A program made the translations under genes and the position numbers. DNA of 64,000 bases from Tateyamaria omphalii (GTDB taxonomy: Bacteria; Pseudomonadota; Alphaproteobacteria; Rhodobacterales; Rhodobacteraceae), in the NCBI RefSeq assembly GCF_014651375.1, contig NZ_BMWT01000002.1:439477-503476 (forward strand). Direction: 5' to 3'. Numbering within the stretch: position 1 is the first letter of the stretch; each line of letters starts with the position of its first letter. Below are positions 8,731 through 17,245 of this stretch, piece by piece. The notes below the pieces were generated by a model. The model ran no database searches and was not told the origin of the DNA. It was given only the letters and a program-made list of their open reading frames with translations.

Positions 8731-9453
8731 ATGAAAACTAAACGACGAAATTCGATTTTAGGCGTCGGTTACAGTGCTGCAACATCAAGTGGCGTAGCCA
8801 GTGTACATGGTCGTACAGACCGATCATCAGCAGATCGAGGGAACGGGATCTATGCGGCTGGCTTCAAGCGTGTGCTTGATGTGACAGTTGTATTGATGGC
8901 GATGCCCTTCGTTCTGCCGTGGATTGCACTCGCAGCTCTTGGGATTGCTCTGAGCGACGGCGCGAACCCATTCTATTCGCAAGACCGCGTCGGTCGGGAC
9001 GGTCGAGTGTTCCGCATGTGGAAGCTTCGGAGCATGGTTCCGAATGCAAAGAAACTGTTGGAAGCACATCTCGGTGCAAACCCGGATGCGCGGCGCGAAT
9101 GGGACGCTTATCAAAAGCTACGTCACGATCCCAGGATCACGCCTATCGGACGTATCATTCGCAAGACTTCGATCGATGAACTGCCGCAGTTGTTTAACGT
9201 TCTGATCGGGGACATGAGCCTCGTCGGGCCGCGACCGATTATGACTGAGCAGAAGCGGCTGTATCCCGGGTCTGCGTACTTCCGTCTGCGCCCAGGCATT
9301 ACCGGGTTCTGGCAGGTGTCGGACCGCAACGATTCCACTTTTGCTGAGCGGGCACATTTCGACACCCGTTACGAAAATGAGTGTACGTTCATAGTGGATC
9401 TCAGCATTATGGCACGCACTGTTTCAGTGGTCGTCAAAGCAAACGGGCACTGA
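8731..9453 (+). CDS. ExoY-like undecaprenyl-phosphate sugar-1-phosphate transferase (initiating glycosyltransferase)
   Basis: A 240-residue protein starting at ATG 8731 (a GTG at 8701 is possible but lies in the leader). It carries one membrane helix (VLDVTVVLMAMPFVLPWIALAAL, split here only for description) and the bacterial sugar transferase domain: KRVLDV, FYSQDRVGRDGRVFRMWKLR, RKTSIDELPQLFNVL, DMSLVGPRP and LRPGITGFWQV. These enzymes move a hexose-1-phosphate from a UDP-sugar to undecaprenyl phosphate at the inner membrane, the first step of repeat-unit assembly. The single-helix short form resembles ExoY rather than WbaP. It leads the rightward export gene group, downstream of the candidate CtrA boxes. 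Confidence 0.9.
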   Translation: MKTKRRNSILGVGYSAATSSGVASVHGRTDRSSADRGNGIYAAGFKRVLDVTVVLMAMPFVLPWIALAALGIALSDGANPFYSQDRVGRDGRVFRMWKLRSMVPNAKKLLEAHLGANPDARREWDAYQKLRHDPRITPIGRIIRKTSIDELPQLFNVLIGDMSLVGPRPIMTEQKRLYPGSAYFRLRPGITGFWQVSDRNDSTFAERAHFDTRYENECTFIVDLSIMARTVSVVVKANGH

Positions 9454-9523
9454 CGTGCATACGCGGGGCGCATTGCAGTTTCGCTAAGTGTCGCTATAGG
9501 GTGACTCCTGAACATATTCTGAC

Positions 9524-9552
9524 GTTTCAGGGCGCATACAGCGCCCTGAAAC
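9524..9552 (+). terminator. Strong intercistronic hairpin between sugar transferase and wza-like gene
   Basis: A perfect 12-bp stem (GTTTCAGGGCGC/GCGCCCTGAAAC) with a 5-nt loop lies between the two genes. No T-run follows, so it may act as an attenuator, RNA-stability element or processing site rather than a full intrinsic terminator. Confidence 0.6.
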
Positions 9553-9619
9553 CTCTCAAATCGTGATACAAACAGTGACGGCCTGCGAAAGACGGGGCGC
9601 ATTGATCGAGGGATTGAGC

Positions 9620-10234
9620 ATGACAATACGGCGTCTCATTTTGCTGTCCGCTTGGTTTTTGACGTGCATCACCTCATCGGTGATGGCACAAAACTACCGG
9701 ATCAAATCAGGTGACACTATCCTGATCGAAGTGTCAGAAGACACAACGCTGAACCGCGAATTGTTGGTGACACCCGGTGGAATGATCACTTTTCCACCCG
9801 TTGGTCAGGTTCGCGCCAGTGGTCGTACTCTGAAGCAGATTGAAAGCGCGCTCTCAACTGCACTGCGTCCAAACTTTGCAGAGACACCCAATGTGTTCGT
9901 ATCGCTGCGGGCACTCCGTCCTCGCATTCCGCGCGAACCGCCGCTGCCCGAAGAAACAATGACTGTCTACGTGACCGGCGAAATGAACACGCCAGGCGCC
10001 CTGCAAGTCCGCCTGAAAACCTCCCTATTGCAACTTGTGGCCGCTGCTGGCGGACCCACCCGCTTCGCAGCGACAAACCGCATTCAATTGCGCCGCGCCG
10101 ACCCCAAAACCGGTCAAGAACGGCTGTACCAATTCGACATCGAGCAAGTGTTGAAGGGCCGCGGCTCGGCCCCTGCATTCCTCGTCAAGGAAGGTGATGT
10201 TCTGATAGTTCCTGAACGGCGCCTGTTCGAATAG
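9620..10234 (+). CDS. Wza-like polysaccharide export periplasmic protein (Poly_export + SLBB)
   Basis: A 204-residue protein read from ATG 9620, which has GAGGGA upstream; an earlier ATG at 9563 gives an unlikely leader. Residues 1-23 form a Sec signal ending SSVMA before QNYRI. The Poly_export domain follows (YRIKSGDTILIEVSED, ELLVTPGGMITFPPVGQVRA), then one SLBB-like beta-grasp domain (MTVYVTGEMNTPGALQV, LLQLVAAAGG) and VKEGDVLIVPE. No lipobox cysteine is seen at the signal cleavage site, unlike E. coli Wza. It would form the periplasmic or outer-membrane exit channel with the GumC-like protein encoded at 11583-13151. Confidence 0.9.
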   Translation: MTIRRLILLSAWFLTCITSSVMAQNYRIKSGDTILIEVSEDTTLNRELLVTPGGMITFPPVGQVRASGRTLKQIESALSTALRPNFAETPNVFVSLRALRPRIPREPPLPEETMTVYVTGEMNTPGALQVRLKTSLLQLVAAAGGPTRFAATNRIQLRRADPKTGQERLYQFDIEQVLKGRGSAPAFLVKEGDVLIVPERRLFE

Positions 10235-10246
10235 GACCATAGGCTG

Positions 10247-11563
10247 GTGGCGGACAATGTGATCATCGGCTGGCGCAGGGCACTGGGTCTTTCGGCCTTG
10301 TTTGGTCTCGCACCAGCGGCGGCAGTACCGCAGGACCTTGGTCCGGGTGGCCTGCAATATCGTTTCACCGCCGCGCAAAGTTTCACTGCGGAAACCGATT
10401 TTGCACTCCAGTCATTGGGTTCGGGTGGTGCAGGGTTCGGCGCAACCGAGCTCGCCTTCGGCATCTCGAGCGAAACACGCACCCAAAGAATTGCTCTGAC
10501 CGCTGGTACGACGTTCAGATTGGCCCCATCATTCACGCAACCGGGGTCGAATGATGCGTCTGACCCGTTTGTTCAATTCGACTACCGTCGCGATGCAGCC
10601 CGTTCAGGTTTGCAATTCTCTGCAAGCCACATGCGCGATGCGATTGCTTTCACCGACGTGTACACCGGCGTCATCGGGGATGACGGTACATTGCTGCCAT
10701 TGAGCGCTCCCGATGACTTTGAAGGTGCGGGTACGCGCAGCACATCCGTCGTCACGGCCCGAATGGACACGGGGCGTGATATGCCCTTGGCCTTTGATTT
10801 TGGCGTTTCGGCCATCCTGACGGAGTATTCTGAAACCACGGACCCAGACCTCGAAGACAGCTTGAGCGTATCTGCAGATATCGGCGCCCGCCTGGCCCTT
10901 TCCTCTGCTGTAACGGGGCGGTTTCGATTGGAAGTCGCATCAAGAGAAGAAGATGATCTCGCCGACACCAGGTCAGAGAGCACAAGCCTTTTGTTTGGTG
11001 TTGATTACGAACCGACATCCACTTTCAGCCTGTCGGCAGAACTGGGACCAATCTGGGAGCAGGAACGTTCGTTTGGCATCACCACTGATGACACAGGGCT
11101 GACCGGATCACTGTCCGCTGTCTGGTCCCTGCCCCAGTCTGAACTCAGCCTGTCATTCTCGGGAAGTGACGTGGCCGACGACAGTTCTTTTGCGACGTCG
11201 CTTGATTGGTCCCGAACAAACCGCAATGGGCTTTTCGTTGCGCGCGCCAGCTATGACGTCGCCCCGGGCGATGCCACTGACCCCGAGGAAACCACAGCTT
11301 TTCTGGGCATGGGGTATCTTTTTGAACTGAACTCACTGTCACAACTGGGGCTGGCCCTTGCGTTCAGTTCAACCGATACTGAAGGCGATCCCCGAAGCGA
11401 ACCCTCCTTTTCAATTGGCGCCAGCTACCGTCGCGATCTTGGTCGCAATACTGCGTTACACACAGGCTACGAGTTCAGAACAAGAGACGAGATTCTTGAT
11501 GGCTCTTCGTCGTCACACAGCATCTTCATGCGGGTGACCTTTGATACCGAAGGGCTCTTCTAG
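10247..11563 (+). CDS. Outer-membrane beta-barrel protein of the exopolysaccharide locus
   Basis: A 438-residue protein with a probable signal (RRALGLSALFGLAPAAAVPQ) and a long series of alternating amphipathic strands ending in an aromatic residue (MRVTFDTEGLF), the C-terminal signature of an outer-membrane barrel. It resembles the beta-barrel proteins found in Wza/Wzc-type loci, but the exact family is not certain. The start is GTG 10247 (GTG 10259 is an alternative). It follows the wza-like gene by 12 nt and is convergent with the chain-length gene, 19 nt away. Confidence 0.75.
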   Translation: MADNVIIGWRRALGLSALFGLAPAAAVPQDLGPGGLQYRFTAAQSFTAETDFALQSLGSGGAGFGATELAFGISSETRTQRIALTAGTTFRLAPSFTQPGSNDASDPFVQFDYRRDAARSGLQFSASHMRDAIAFTDVYTGVIGDDGTLLPLSAPDDFEGAGTRSTSVVTARMDTGRDMPLAFDFGVSAILTEYSETTDPDLEDSLSVSADIGARLALSSAVTGRFRLEVASREEDDLADTRSESTSLLFGVDYEPTSTFSLSAELGPIWEQERSFGITTDDTGLTGSLSAVWSLPQSELSLSFSGSDVADDSSFATSLDWSRTNRNGLFVARASYDVAPGDATDPEETTAFLGMGYLFELNSLSQLGLALAFSSTDTEGDPRSEPSFSIGASYRRDLGRNTALHTGYEFRTRDEILDGSSSSHSIFMRVTFDTEGLF

Positions 11564-11582
11564 TCCCTACCCTTTTGGGGCC

Positions 11583-13151
11583 TCAGTTCGATGCGGTTCC
11601 CAGCAACTCCAAACCATCATTCGTCACATCCGTCACGATGGCCTCGAAGTTTGGGCTGATCTGGGTCCCCAGGTACAAAACGCCGATGCAGAACAGCACG
11701 AACAGCGCCGCACTGACCAACTGTCGACCAAACCCCAGAGCGCTTCCCCCGGTACTGCGTATCTCGGGAATAGACACAACTGGCATAAGTCCCGTTCGGT
11801 TTGCCACGGCATGGGTGGTCCGGAGAACCGGGTTCATCAGCTCTAGCAGGAAGCCGATCACAAGCGCCAACAGGCCGGACACGCCAACGCCCAACAGCAT
11901 GGTACGCGTTCGACTTGGGCCAACTGGAAACTCTGGCACAATTGCTGGTTCCAGCAACCTCATACTGTCCGACTGCCGTGCCTCGATCAGCATCTGCGCA
12001 TTCTCCGCCTCCGCCAACTGGCTCGTGGCCACCGCATAACGCTCTTGGACGCGGGTCAGTTCCAGCGTCAAAGACCCCAGCTCGATCTCAACACTCGGCG
12101 CTTCGGCCATCGCGATCTGCAAATTGGCCAAACGTTCGGATATGATCTCTTTCTGGCCATTCAGAAGCTCAATCTGGCTGTCTATGTCTGCCAGAAAACG
12201 CTCTCGCGCCTCGGCGCGTAGCGCATCCGCACGCCCATTAAGGACTTCAATTTGCGCTTCCAACCGTGCGATATCGGGGTTGGTCGGAGCGAGCAAGCGA
12301 CGCGCCTGTGCCAACTCGATTTCAAGGGTACGCAATTCTGCTTCAAGTGTCGTAACGGGGCTATCAGCCGAAGCGCCCAAGCCTGCGGTGCTCAAAACTG
12401 ACCGTGTCCCAAACGTATCGAACACGCGCCGCTCTCGCTGCAGTTCCTGTACTTCCCGTTCGATGGTCAGAAGACTTTCCTGCAACCGCTGGGACTCATC
12501 GCGGCGGAATTCCTGCCCCTCGGGCAGCGCTTCCTGGTTGCGCTGCTTAAAGCTTGAAATTTGCGCCTCGATTTCACGGCTTTCCTTTGCAATCCGCACC
12601 TCCTGCTCTTGAAAGAAAAGCAGCGTTTCGCTGGTCCGTTCTGCGACCGACCGGAAAGTGTCATCGACAACGCGCCGTGCAAATTCGTTGGCAAGATCGG
12701 CAACGATCAATGGATCGTTCAACCGCACAGTGATCAGCATCGCAGACAGTCGTCCATCGGATCCAAAGCCACCAGATTGAACAGCTGCAACCTGCTGGAA
12801 CGTGGTCGCCTCGCGCAATGCTGCTACACGTTCGACCATCGTCAGTTCACCCATATCAGTGAACAGACCATACCGTTCGATTATCTCGGTCAAACTCTCA
12901 CGCGCCATCAGGCGCTGTTCGATCAGCTGCACCTGCCGCGCACCGCTGTTGGGCTGAACCGTTATCCCTGCGTCCCCCCCAGGGGTATTTGGTGTGTCAA
13001 ATTCGATGACCGCCGTTGTTTCGTAGACGCGCGTCATTTCGACAACAACGATCATCGTTGCAACAACACCGAGGAAAAACACGGCTGCCATCACCCAGAA
13101 ACGGCGCAGGACCATCCCAATGAAATCACCGAAAGACTGAATCGGTCCCAT
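11583..13151 (-). CDS. GumC/Wzz-type polysaccharide chain-length and export protein
   Basis: A 522-residue inner-membrane protein. It has an N-terminal Wzz segment with a helix at about residues 17-38 (WVMAAVFFLGVVATMIVV), a long periplasmic coiled-coil region of about 300 residues (rich in EAQIEVLNGRADALR-type heptads), and a second helix near residue 420 (TMLLGVGVSGLLALVIGFLLE). A third hydrophobic stretch lies near 485. There is no fused kinase domain; the CpsD-like partner is the gene immediately upstream, 3 nt away. Members set chain length and couple polymer assembly to the Wza channel. Confidence 0.88.
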   Translation of the reverse strand: MGPIQSFGDFIGMVLRRFWVMAAVFFLGVVATMIVVVEMTRVYETTAVIEFDTPNTPGGDAGITVQPNSGARQVQLIEQRLMARESLTEIIERYGLFTDMGELTMVERVAALREATTFQQVAAVQSGGFGSDGRLSAMLITVRLNDPLIVADLANEFARRVVDDTFRSVAERTSETLLFFQEQEVRIAKESREIEAQISSFKQRNQEALPEGQEFRRDESQRLQESLLTIEREVQELQRERRVFDTFGTRSVLSTAGLGASADSPVTTLEAELRTLEIELAQARRLLAPTNPDIARLEAQIEVLNGRADALRAEARERFLADIDSQIELLNGQKEIISERLANLQIAMAEAPSVEIELGSLTLELTRVQERYAVATSQLAEAENAQMLIEARQSDSMRLLEPAIVPEFPVGPSRTRTMLLGVGVSGLLALVIGFLLELMNPVLRTTHAVANRTGLMPVVSIPEIRSTGGSALGFGRQLVSAALFVLFCIGVLYLGTQISPNFEAIVTDVTNDGLELLGTASN

Positions 13152-13154
13152 GGA

Positions 13155-13964
13155 TCAAGCTCCCTTGCCGCGATTAAGTACAACGCCAATCAAGCGGGTT
13201 CGGTCCTTCAGCAGCGTTTCAACAGCTGTGATTTCGTTCGCCTTCGTGCGTTGGCCGTCAGCGACAAGCAACACACCACCCAATTGCGGGGCAAGTGCGA
13301 TCAATTCGTCGCTGCGCAGGATCGGAGACGTATCCGCAATGATGACATCAGGCTGCAGAACCTGCCGCACCTGATCAATAATGCCACCGTTCGAAACGTT
13401 CTGGAGCCGTTCGCTCGCATCATTGATCGCGTGCGTCGTGTAGCCAAGCGCAAGGTTTTCACCAAGCCGGACAACTTTCCTGGGAATATCCATTGTGCCA
13501 CCAAACGCACTGAAATCATCAACGGTTTCCGGCACCCCCAGACGTTTCGCCAATGAAGGATGCCCCAAGTTGAGATCCAAGAGTACAGTGCGCAGGTTTT
13601 TCTGTTTGGCCATGGAGAAGGCCAGGTTCATAGCCAGAAACGAACTTCCGCACCCCGCTGTCGCACTGGACACGGCAAAAGCATCGAACTCATGTGTCTT
13701 CATCGCTTGCAGAAGTTGCGTCCGAAGCATCGCGATAGGCTGCGATGCAGCCTCTGATGTTTGAAGTGCTACGATCCGTTGGCGCCGCAAAATAGCGGGA
13801 GACGGAACTGACAGTTCAAGTTGGGACCAGATGTCGTTTGTCAAAGGTCGCCTGATGTCCTGTTTGGGCATCCGTTTTTCATCGTTGCTTCCATTTACTC
13901 GGCTAGCGCTGCGGCGAAACTCAATACCCGATGCCGCACCAGGGTCTCTAAATAGGTCCGTCAT
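13155..13964 (-). CDS. CpsD/CapB-like P-loop partner of the chain-length protein, with degenerate Walker A
   Basis: A 269-residue protein from ATG 13964 (GTG 13973 is an alternative). It resembles BY-kinase/MinD-like ATPases: SSATAGCGSSFLAMNLAF at the P-loop, VLLDLNLGHPSLAKRLG at the Walker A' position and VIIADTSPILRSDE at the Walker B position. The P-loop reads G-C-G-S-S, where G-x-G-K-[ST] is expected, so the ATP-binding lysine is missing; I checked this on the minus-strand codons. There is also no tyrosine-rich C-terminal tail (it ends NRGKGA). It may be a non-catalytic regulator of the adjacent GumC-like protein. Confidence 0.85.
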   Translation of the reverse strand: MTDLFRDPGAASGIEFRRSASRVNGSNDEKRMPKQDIRRPLTNDIWSQLELSVPSPAILRRQRIVALQTSEAASQPIAMLRTQLLQAMKTHEFDAFAVSSATAGCGSSFLAMNLAFSMAKQKNLRTVLLDLNLGHPSLAKRLGVPETVDDFSAFGGTMDIPRKVVRLGENLALGYTTHAINDASERLQNVSNGGIIDQVRQVLQPDVIIADTSPILRSDELIALAPQLGGVLLVADGQRTKANEITAVETLLKDRTRLIGVVLNRGKGA

Positions 13965-14152
13965 GCGAAACACCCGCTTCCCGTCTTTCCCCTTCCCTCG
14001 CGGTTGAGTTCACCATGCAAAATGCACACCCCGCTTTGCCCGCGGGCGTAACGCGCACCCTTCCCCGGGATGAACGCCACATCTTTGTAAAACGTTACAG
14101 CCAAATGCCGTTTCGGCCAAGTCGCAAGGAAAAAAGCGTTAATCATGTAATC

Positions 14153-16261
14153 TCAGAACCCAAACAAGTTTGCCTGTGAAATCGACCGTTCGATGAAGGT
14201 CTGCTTGTCGGATTCGGGACGCCAGCCAAGCACGTCCTTGGCCTTGGCGTTCACAAAGGGGGACAGATGCGCGCGGCTCTTCCAATCCGCGAGGGATGGT
14301 CGGATCAGCCCAGACTTTCGTAGCGCGTATTTCTTGAGAAGGTGTTTGAATGCATCCGAGGCGTAGAATGCGAGCAGGTTTCCGGAGCTGACCCGGATAC
14401 GCGCACCAAGCGCATCATGAATTGCATCGAAGTAGCCGCGCGCCGACAGCATCGGTTCACCAATCAAGTTGAAGGACTGTCCAACAGCAGCGTCAGTGTC
14501 GATCATTCGGACCAAGCCGTCGACCACATCATCGTTGAGCACGAAAGGCAGAATGTTGCGGCCATGGCCCCAGATACGGACAGCACCCGCACCATGCCAC
14601 CGCCCAATACCCCAGTGTTGAAGCGGCCCCCCCTCGCCGACAACGATTCCCGGGCGTGCAATCACCAGCGGCAACTCCCGATCACGGTGCATTGCCATCA
14701 ACTGGCGTTCGCATTCAGCCTTCGACCGCGCATAGAGATTGCGGTCTGACATGTCCTCTGGGAACTCGACATCCTCGGTGATTTTCCGTGCGGGATCACT
14801 CATATCGTAGCTGGCAATCGTGCCGGTGTAGACCAACCGCTTGACCCCAGCGGCAAGCGCCGCGTCGGCGACACCAGTTGCCACGCCAACATCGTTCTTC
14901 AGGCAGTCTTCCCAAGTTTTGTCGAGCGATTTGGCCAGATTGAACACCACATTGATGCCCTGCATCGCTTCGGTCAGGGCGGCTGTGTCGTGTAATGATA
15001 CGCCAACGGTTTCCACAGTATCCGGCAAATCCGGGAAGGGTCCCGTCCGGCCACGGCTGACAACGCGCACATCGTGGCCGTCACGCACCAAGCGACGTGT
15101 TAGTGCACGTCCAATGAAACCCGTCCCTCCAATCACCATTGCAGTTGGTTTAGGTTTGCGCGTTTGCACCGTCGGCGCCGCAGGTTTGAGTTTTTCGTCG
15201 GGCAGCAGCGCCAATGCATCATCGAGGGCTTGCATGACGGTCACGGCCGTATCGCCAGAGAAGCGTTGATCCGGTTTTTGCGAATTGCCAAGGCTGTTGT
15301 AGATCGCCGCGTTCATGCCGCGGAAACTCAATCCATATGGCGACTTGGCATTTAGCGATCCGAGTTGCCGCGTGGCGTTTCGCATGCCTTCACGCAGGTG
15401 CTGCCAGCCCATGTCACTCTGCCGCCTCAGCGGATTGATCACCAGGTCTGATGCGTTTTCCCTATCGACGATCAATGTGTCCGCTGCATAGTCGAACCGT
15501 GCCCGACCCGAAGACCCACGAACGGTAACGGACCGATCATCAACCGTTTCGACAAGGGCGATGTCAAACGTCAGGTTGACATGCCCTGCCCGCGCCAGAA
15601 TACGCCAGCCTTGGGGGCGTGTATCCTCTCCCGGCAAGTCAATAGGATGCGAGAGCTCGGCGTGCAGAATGTCCGGCTTGCCAAAGAGATCTACCGCAAA
15701 CCCCATTAGGTGCGGCCCAAGTTCCAGCAACAGGTTCTTGGGTTCACGCAGCAACCAAATACCAAACGGCCCGGACCGCAGCGGCGCGAGTGGAAAACAC
15801 CATTTGATATCAACGCCTGACACTCGGCCCAGATCACCCTTCTGCATCATCTGCTTCAATCGGGCATAGGCAGGCATTCCAAGAAAGTTGTGACCCGCAT
15901 GAAAGCGGCGATCTGCCTTTTGCGCGGCCGCTTCTATTTCCCGGGTCTCGGTTGCGCTCTCGGCGACAGGCTTTTCTACAAGAACGTGCAATCCGCCCTG
16001 CAAACACTGAATAGCAAGCGAATGATGAAGGTGCGGCGGCGTGAGGATGTGAACGGCGTCACAGGTTCCGCTCGCGATCAGATCGGCAACAGAGGTAAAC
16101 GCCGCAATACCATACCCTTCGGCAAAGCCGCGCGCCGCACCCTCGGACACATCGCACACAGCAGCAAGTGTGACGCCGCTGGTCGCACGGAGCGCATCAG
16201 CATGCCATGTCGCAATATAGCCTGCACCGATAAGCCCCACCCGGGTATTGCCGTTCGCCAT
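14153..16261 (-). CDS. Fused Gfo/Idh/MocA oxidoreductase and NAD-dependent epimerase (SDR)
   Basis: A 702-residue fusion. The N-terminal half (about 5-345) is a Gfo/Idh/MocA oxidoreductase: VGLIGAGYIATWHADAL nucleotide-binding loop and HVLVEKPVAES with the conserved EKP lysine. After a proline-rich linker, the C-terminal half (about 372-695) is an extended SDR: AMVIGGTGFIGRALTRRL, VYTGTIASYD and NLYARSKAECE with the YxxxK pair. It probably performs linked redox or epimerase steps on a nucleotide sugar or lipid-linked sugar. It is last in a five-gene leftward operon whose members overlap or nearly touch. The same operon also has a separate oxidoreductase and a separate SDR gene. Confidence 0.88.
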   Translation of the reverse strand: MANGNTRVGLIGAGYIATWHADALRATSGVTLAAVCDVSEGAARGFAEGYGIAAFTSVADLIASGTCDAVHILTPPHLHHSLAIQCLQGGLHVLVEKPVAESATETREIEAAAQKADRRFHAGHNFLGMPAYARLKQMMQKGDLGRVSGVDIKWCFPLAPLRSGPFGIWLLREPKNLLLELGPHLMGFAVDLFGKPDILHAELSHPIDLPGEDTRPQGWRILARAGHVNLTFDIALVETVDDRSVTVRGSSGRARFDYAADTLIVDRENASDLVINPLRRQSDMGWQHLREGMRNATRQLGSLNAKSPYGLSFRGMNAAIYNSLGNSQKPDQRFSGDTAVTVMQALDDALALLPDEKLKPAAPTVQTRKPKPTAMVIGGTGFIGRALTRRLVRDGHDVRVVSRGRTGPFPDLPDTVETVGVSLHDTAALTEAMQGINVVFNLAKSLDKTWEDCLKNDVGVATGVADAALAAGVKRLVYTGTIASYDMSDPARKITEDVEFPEDMSDRNLYARSKAECERQLMAMHRDRELPLVIARPGIVVGEGGPLQHWGIGRWHGAGAVRIWGHGRNILPFVLNDDVVDGLVRMIDTDAAVGQSFNLIGEPMLSARGYFDAIHDALGARIRVSSGNLLAFYASDAFKHLLKKYALRKSGLIRPSLADWKSRAHLSPFVNAKAKDVLGWRPESDKQTFIERSISQANLFGF

Positions 16262-16273
16262 GTCGTAAACCTC

Positions 16274-17245
16274 TTATTTGTACTCGATAATGCGCATTTG
16301 CGCCTGACGCAGGCGTCGCCAATGAAAGACAGCCATCCCGATGACATTCGGGAATTTGGACAATGTCAGCAGAACGGCGTGACGCTGCGCTTCTGCGCGT
16401 GGCAAGCTCTCTCGTACAAGACCTTGTACCGTGCGCACATAGCTTAGCCCGTAGGCCGCCAGTGCAAGGATCAAAATCCACCAGCTAAAAAAGCCACCGA
16501 TGATGGCGATCAACGGAAGAACCAGACCATAAACGAGAACACGGCGGCGTTCGCTGACGAAGTAATCTGGGTGCAGGTATCCAACTTGCGCAAACCCATG
16601 CCCGGTTCGGATCGCCCGCTGCCACCATTGGCCAAAGCGGGTCATCGCGGCATCGTGGCGGGTCATGTCCATCGGGATCCGCTCAAGCCTCCATCCGGCC
16701 TTGCGCAGCCGTGTGCAAAACTCATCATCCTCCGCCGCGATCACGGTGGGGTCGAACCCTCCAACTGCCGAAACGGCCTTCGCGCGTACCATCATGTCGC
16801 CACCACACGCCAAGATCTCGCCCGCGGGTCGATGCCATTCAAAATCGCAAAGTTGATTGTACAGCGATGCATCCCGGTGAATTTCGCACCGCCAACCCGT
16901 CACAAGACCCAACTGGGGGTCAGCTTCCAGATGCGCGCGTGCGGCATCAATCCAGCCCTCGACCAATCGGCAGTCACCATCAATAAACTGCACAATATCT
17001 GGCTTGGGACTAGAGGCCATCAGCGCGTCGAAACCAGCGTTGCGCGCACGGGCCGCGGTGAAGGGGACACTCATATCCAATTCCACGACTTCCGCGCCGG
17101 CTTGTTTCGCGGCATCGACACTGCCATCGGTGGAACCACTGTCGACATAGACAACGCGGCGCGCAGCCCCCTCCAACGACGCAAGGCCCGCGACAAGGCG
17201 TTCGCCTTCATTCCGACCAATCAAAACAACATCGACGGGTGTCAT
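16274..17245 (-). CDS. Glycosyltransferase family 2 with C-terminal membrane segments
   Basis: A 323-residue enzyme with a GT-A fold: VVLIGRNEGERL at the N-terminus, YVDSGSTDGS, FIDGDCRL as the DxD-type metal site near residue 93, and IAAEDDEFCTRLRKAGW as the acceptor or base region. Two hydrophobic segments near residues 235-275 would anchor it to the inner membrane. It is expected to add a sugar to the lipid-linked repeat unit on the cytoplasmic side. It overlaps the upstream GT4 gene by 4 nt. Confidence 0.88.
   Translation of the reverse strand: MTPVDVVLIGRNEGERLVAGLASLEGAARRVVYVDSGSTDGSVDAAKQAGAEVVELDMSVPFTAARARNAGFDALMASSPKPDIVQFIDGDCRLVEGWIDAARAHLEADPQLGLVTGWRCEIHRDASLYNQLCDFEWHRPAGEILACGGDMMVRAKAVSAVGGFDPTVIAAEDDEFCTRLRKAGWRLERIPMDMTRHDAAMTRFGQWWQRAIRTGHGFAQVGYLHPDYFVSERRRVLVYGLVLPLIAIIGGFFSWWILILALAAYGLSYVRTVQGLVRESLPRAEAQRHAVLLTLSKFPNVIGMAVFHWRRLRQAQMRIIEYK

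Noticed and set aside
13961-14146. 61-codon minus-strand frame between the fused oxidoreductase and the CpsD-like gene
   Set aside because: No family resemblance or convincing ribosome site; the gap is more likely the promoter of the CpsD-GumC pair.
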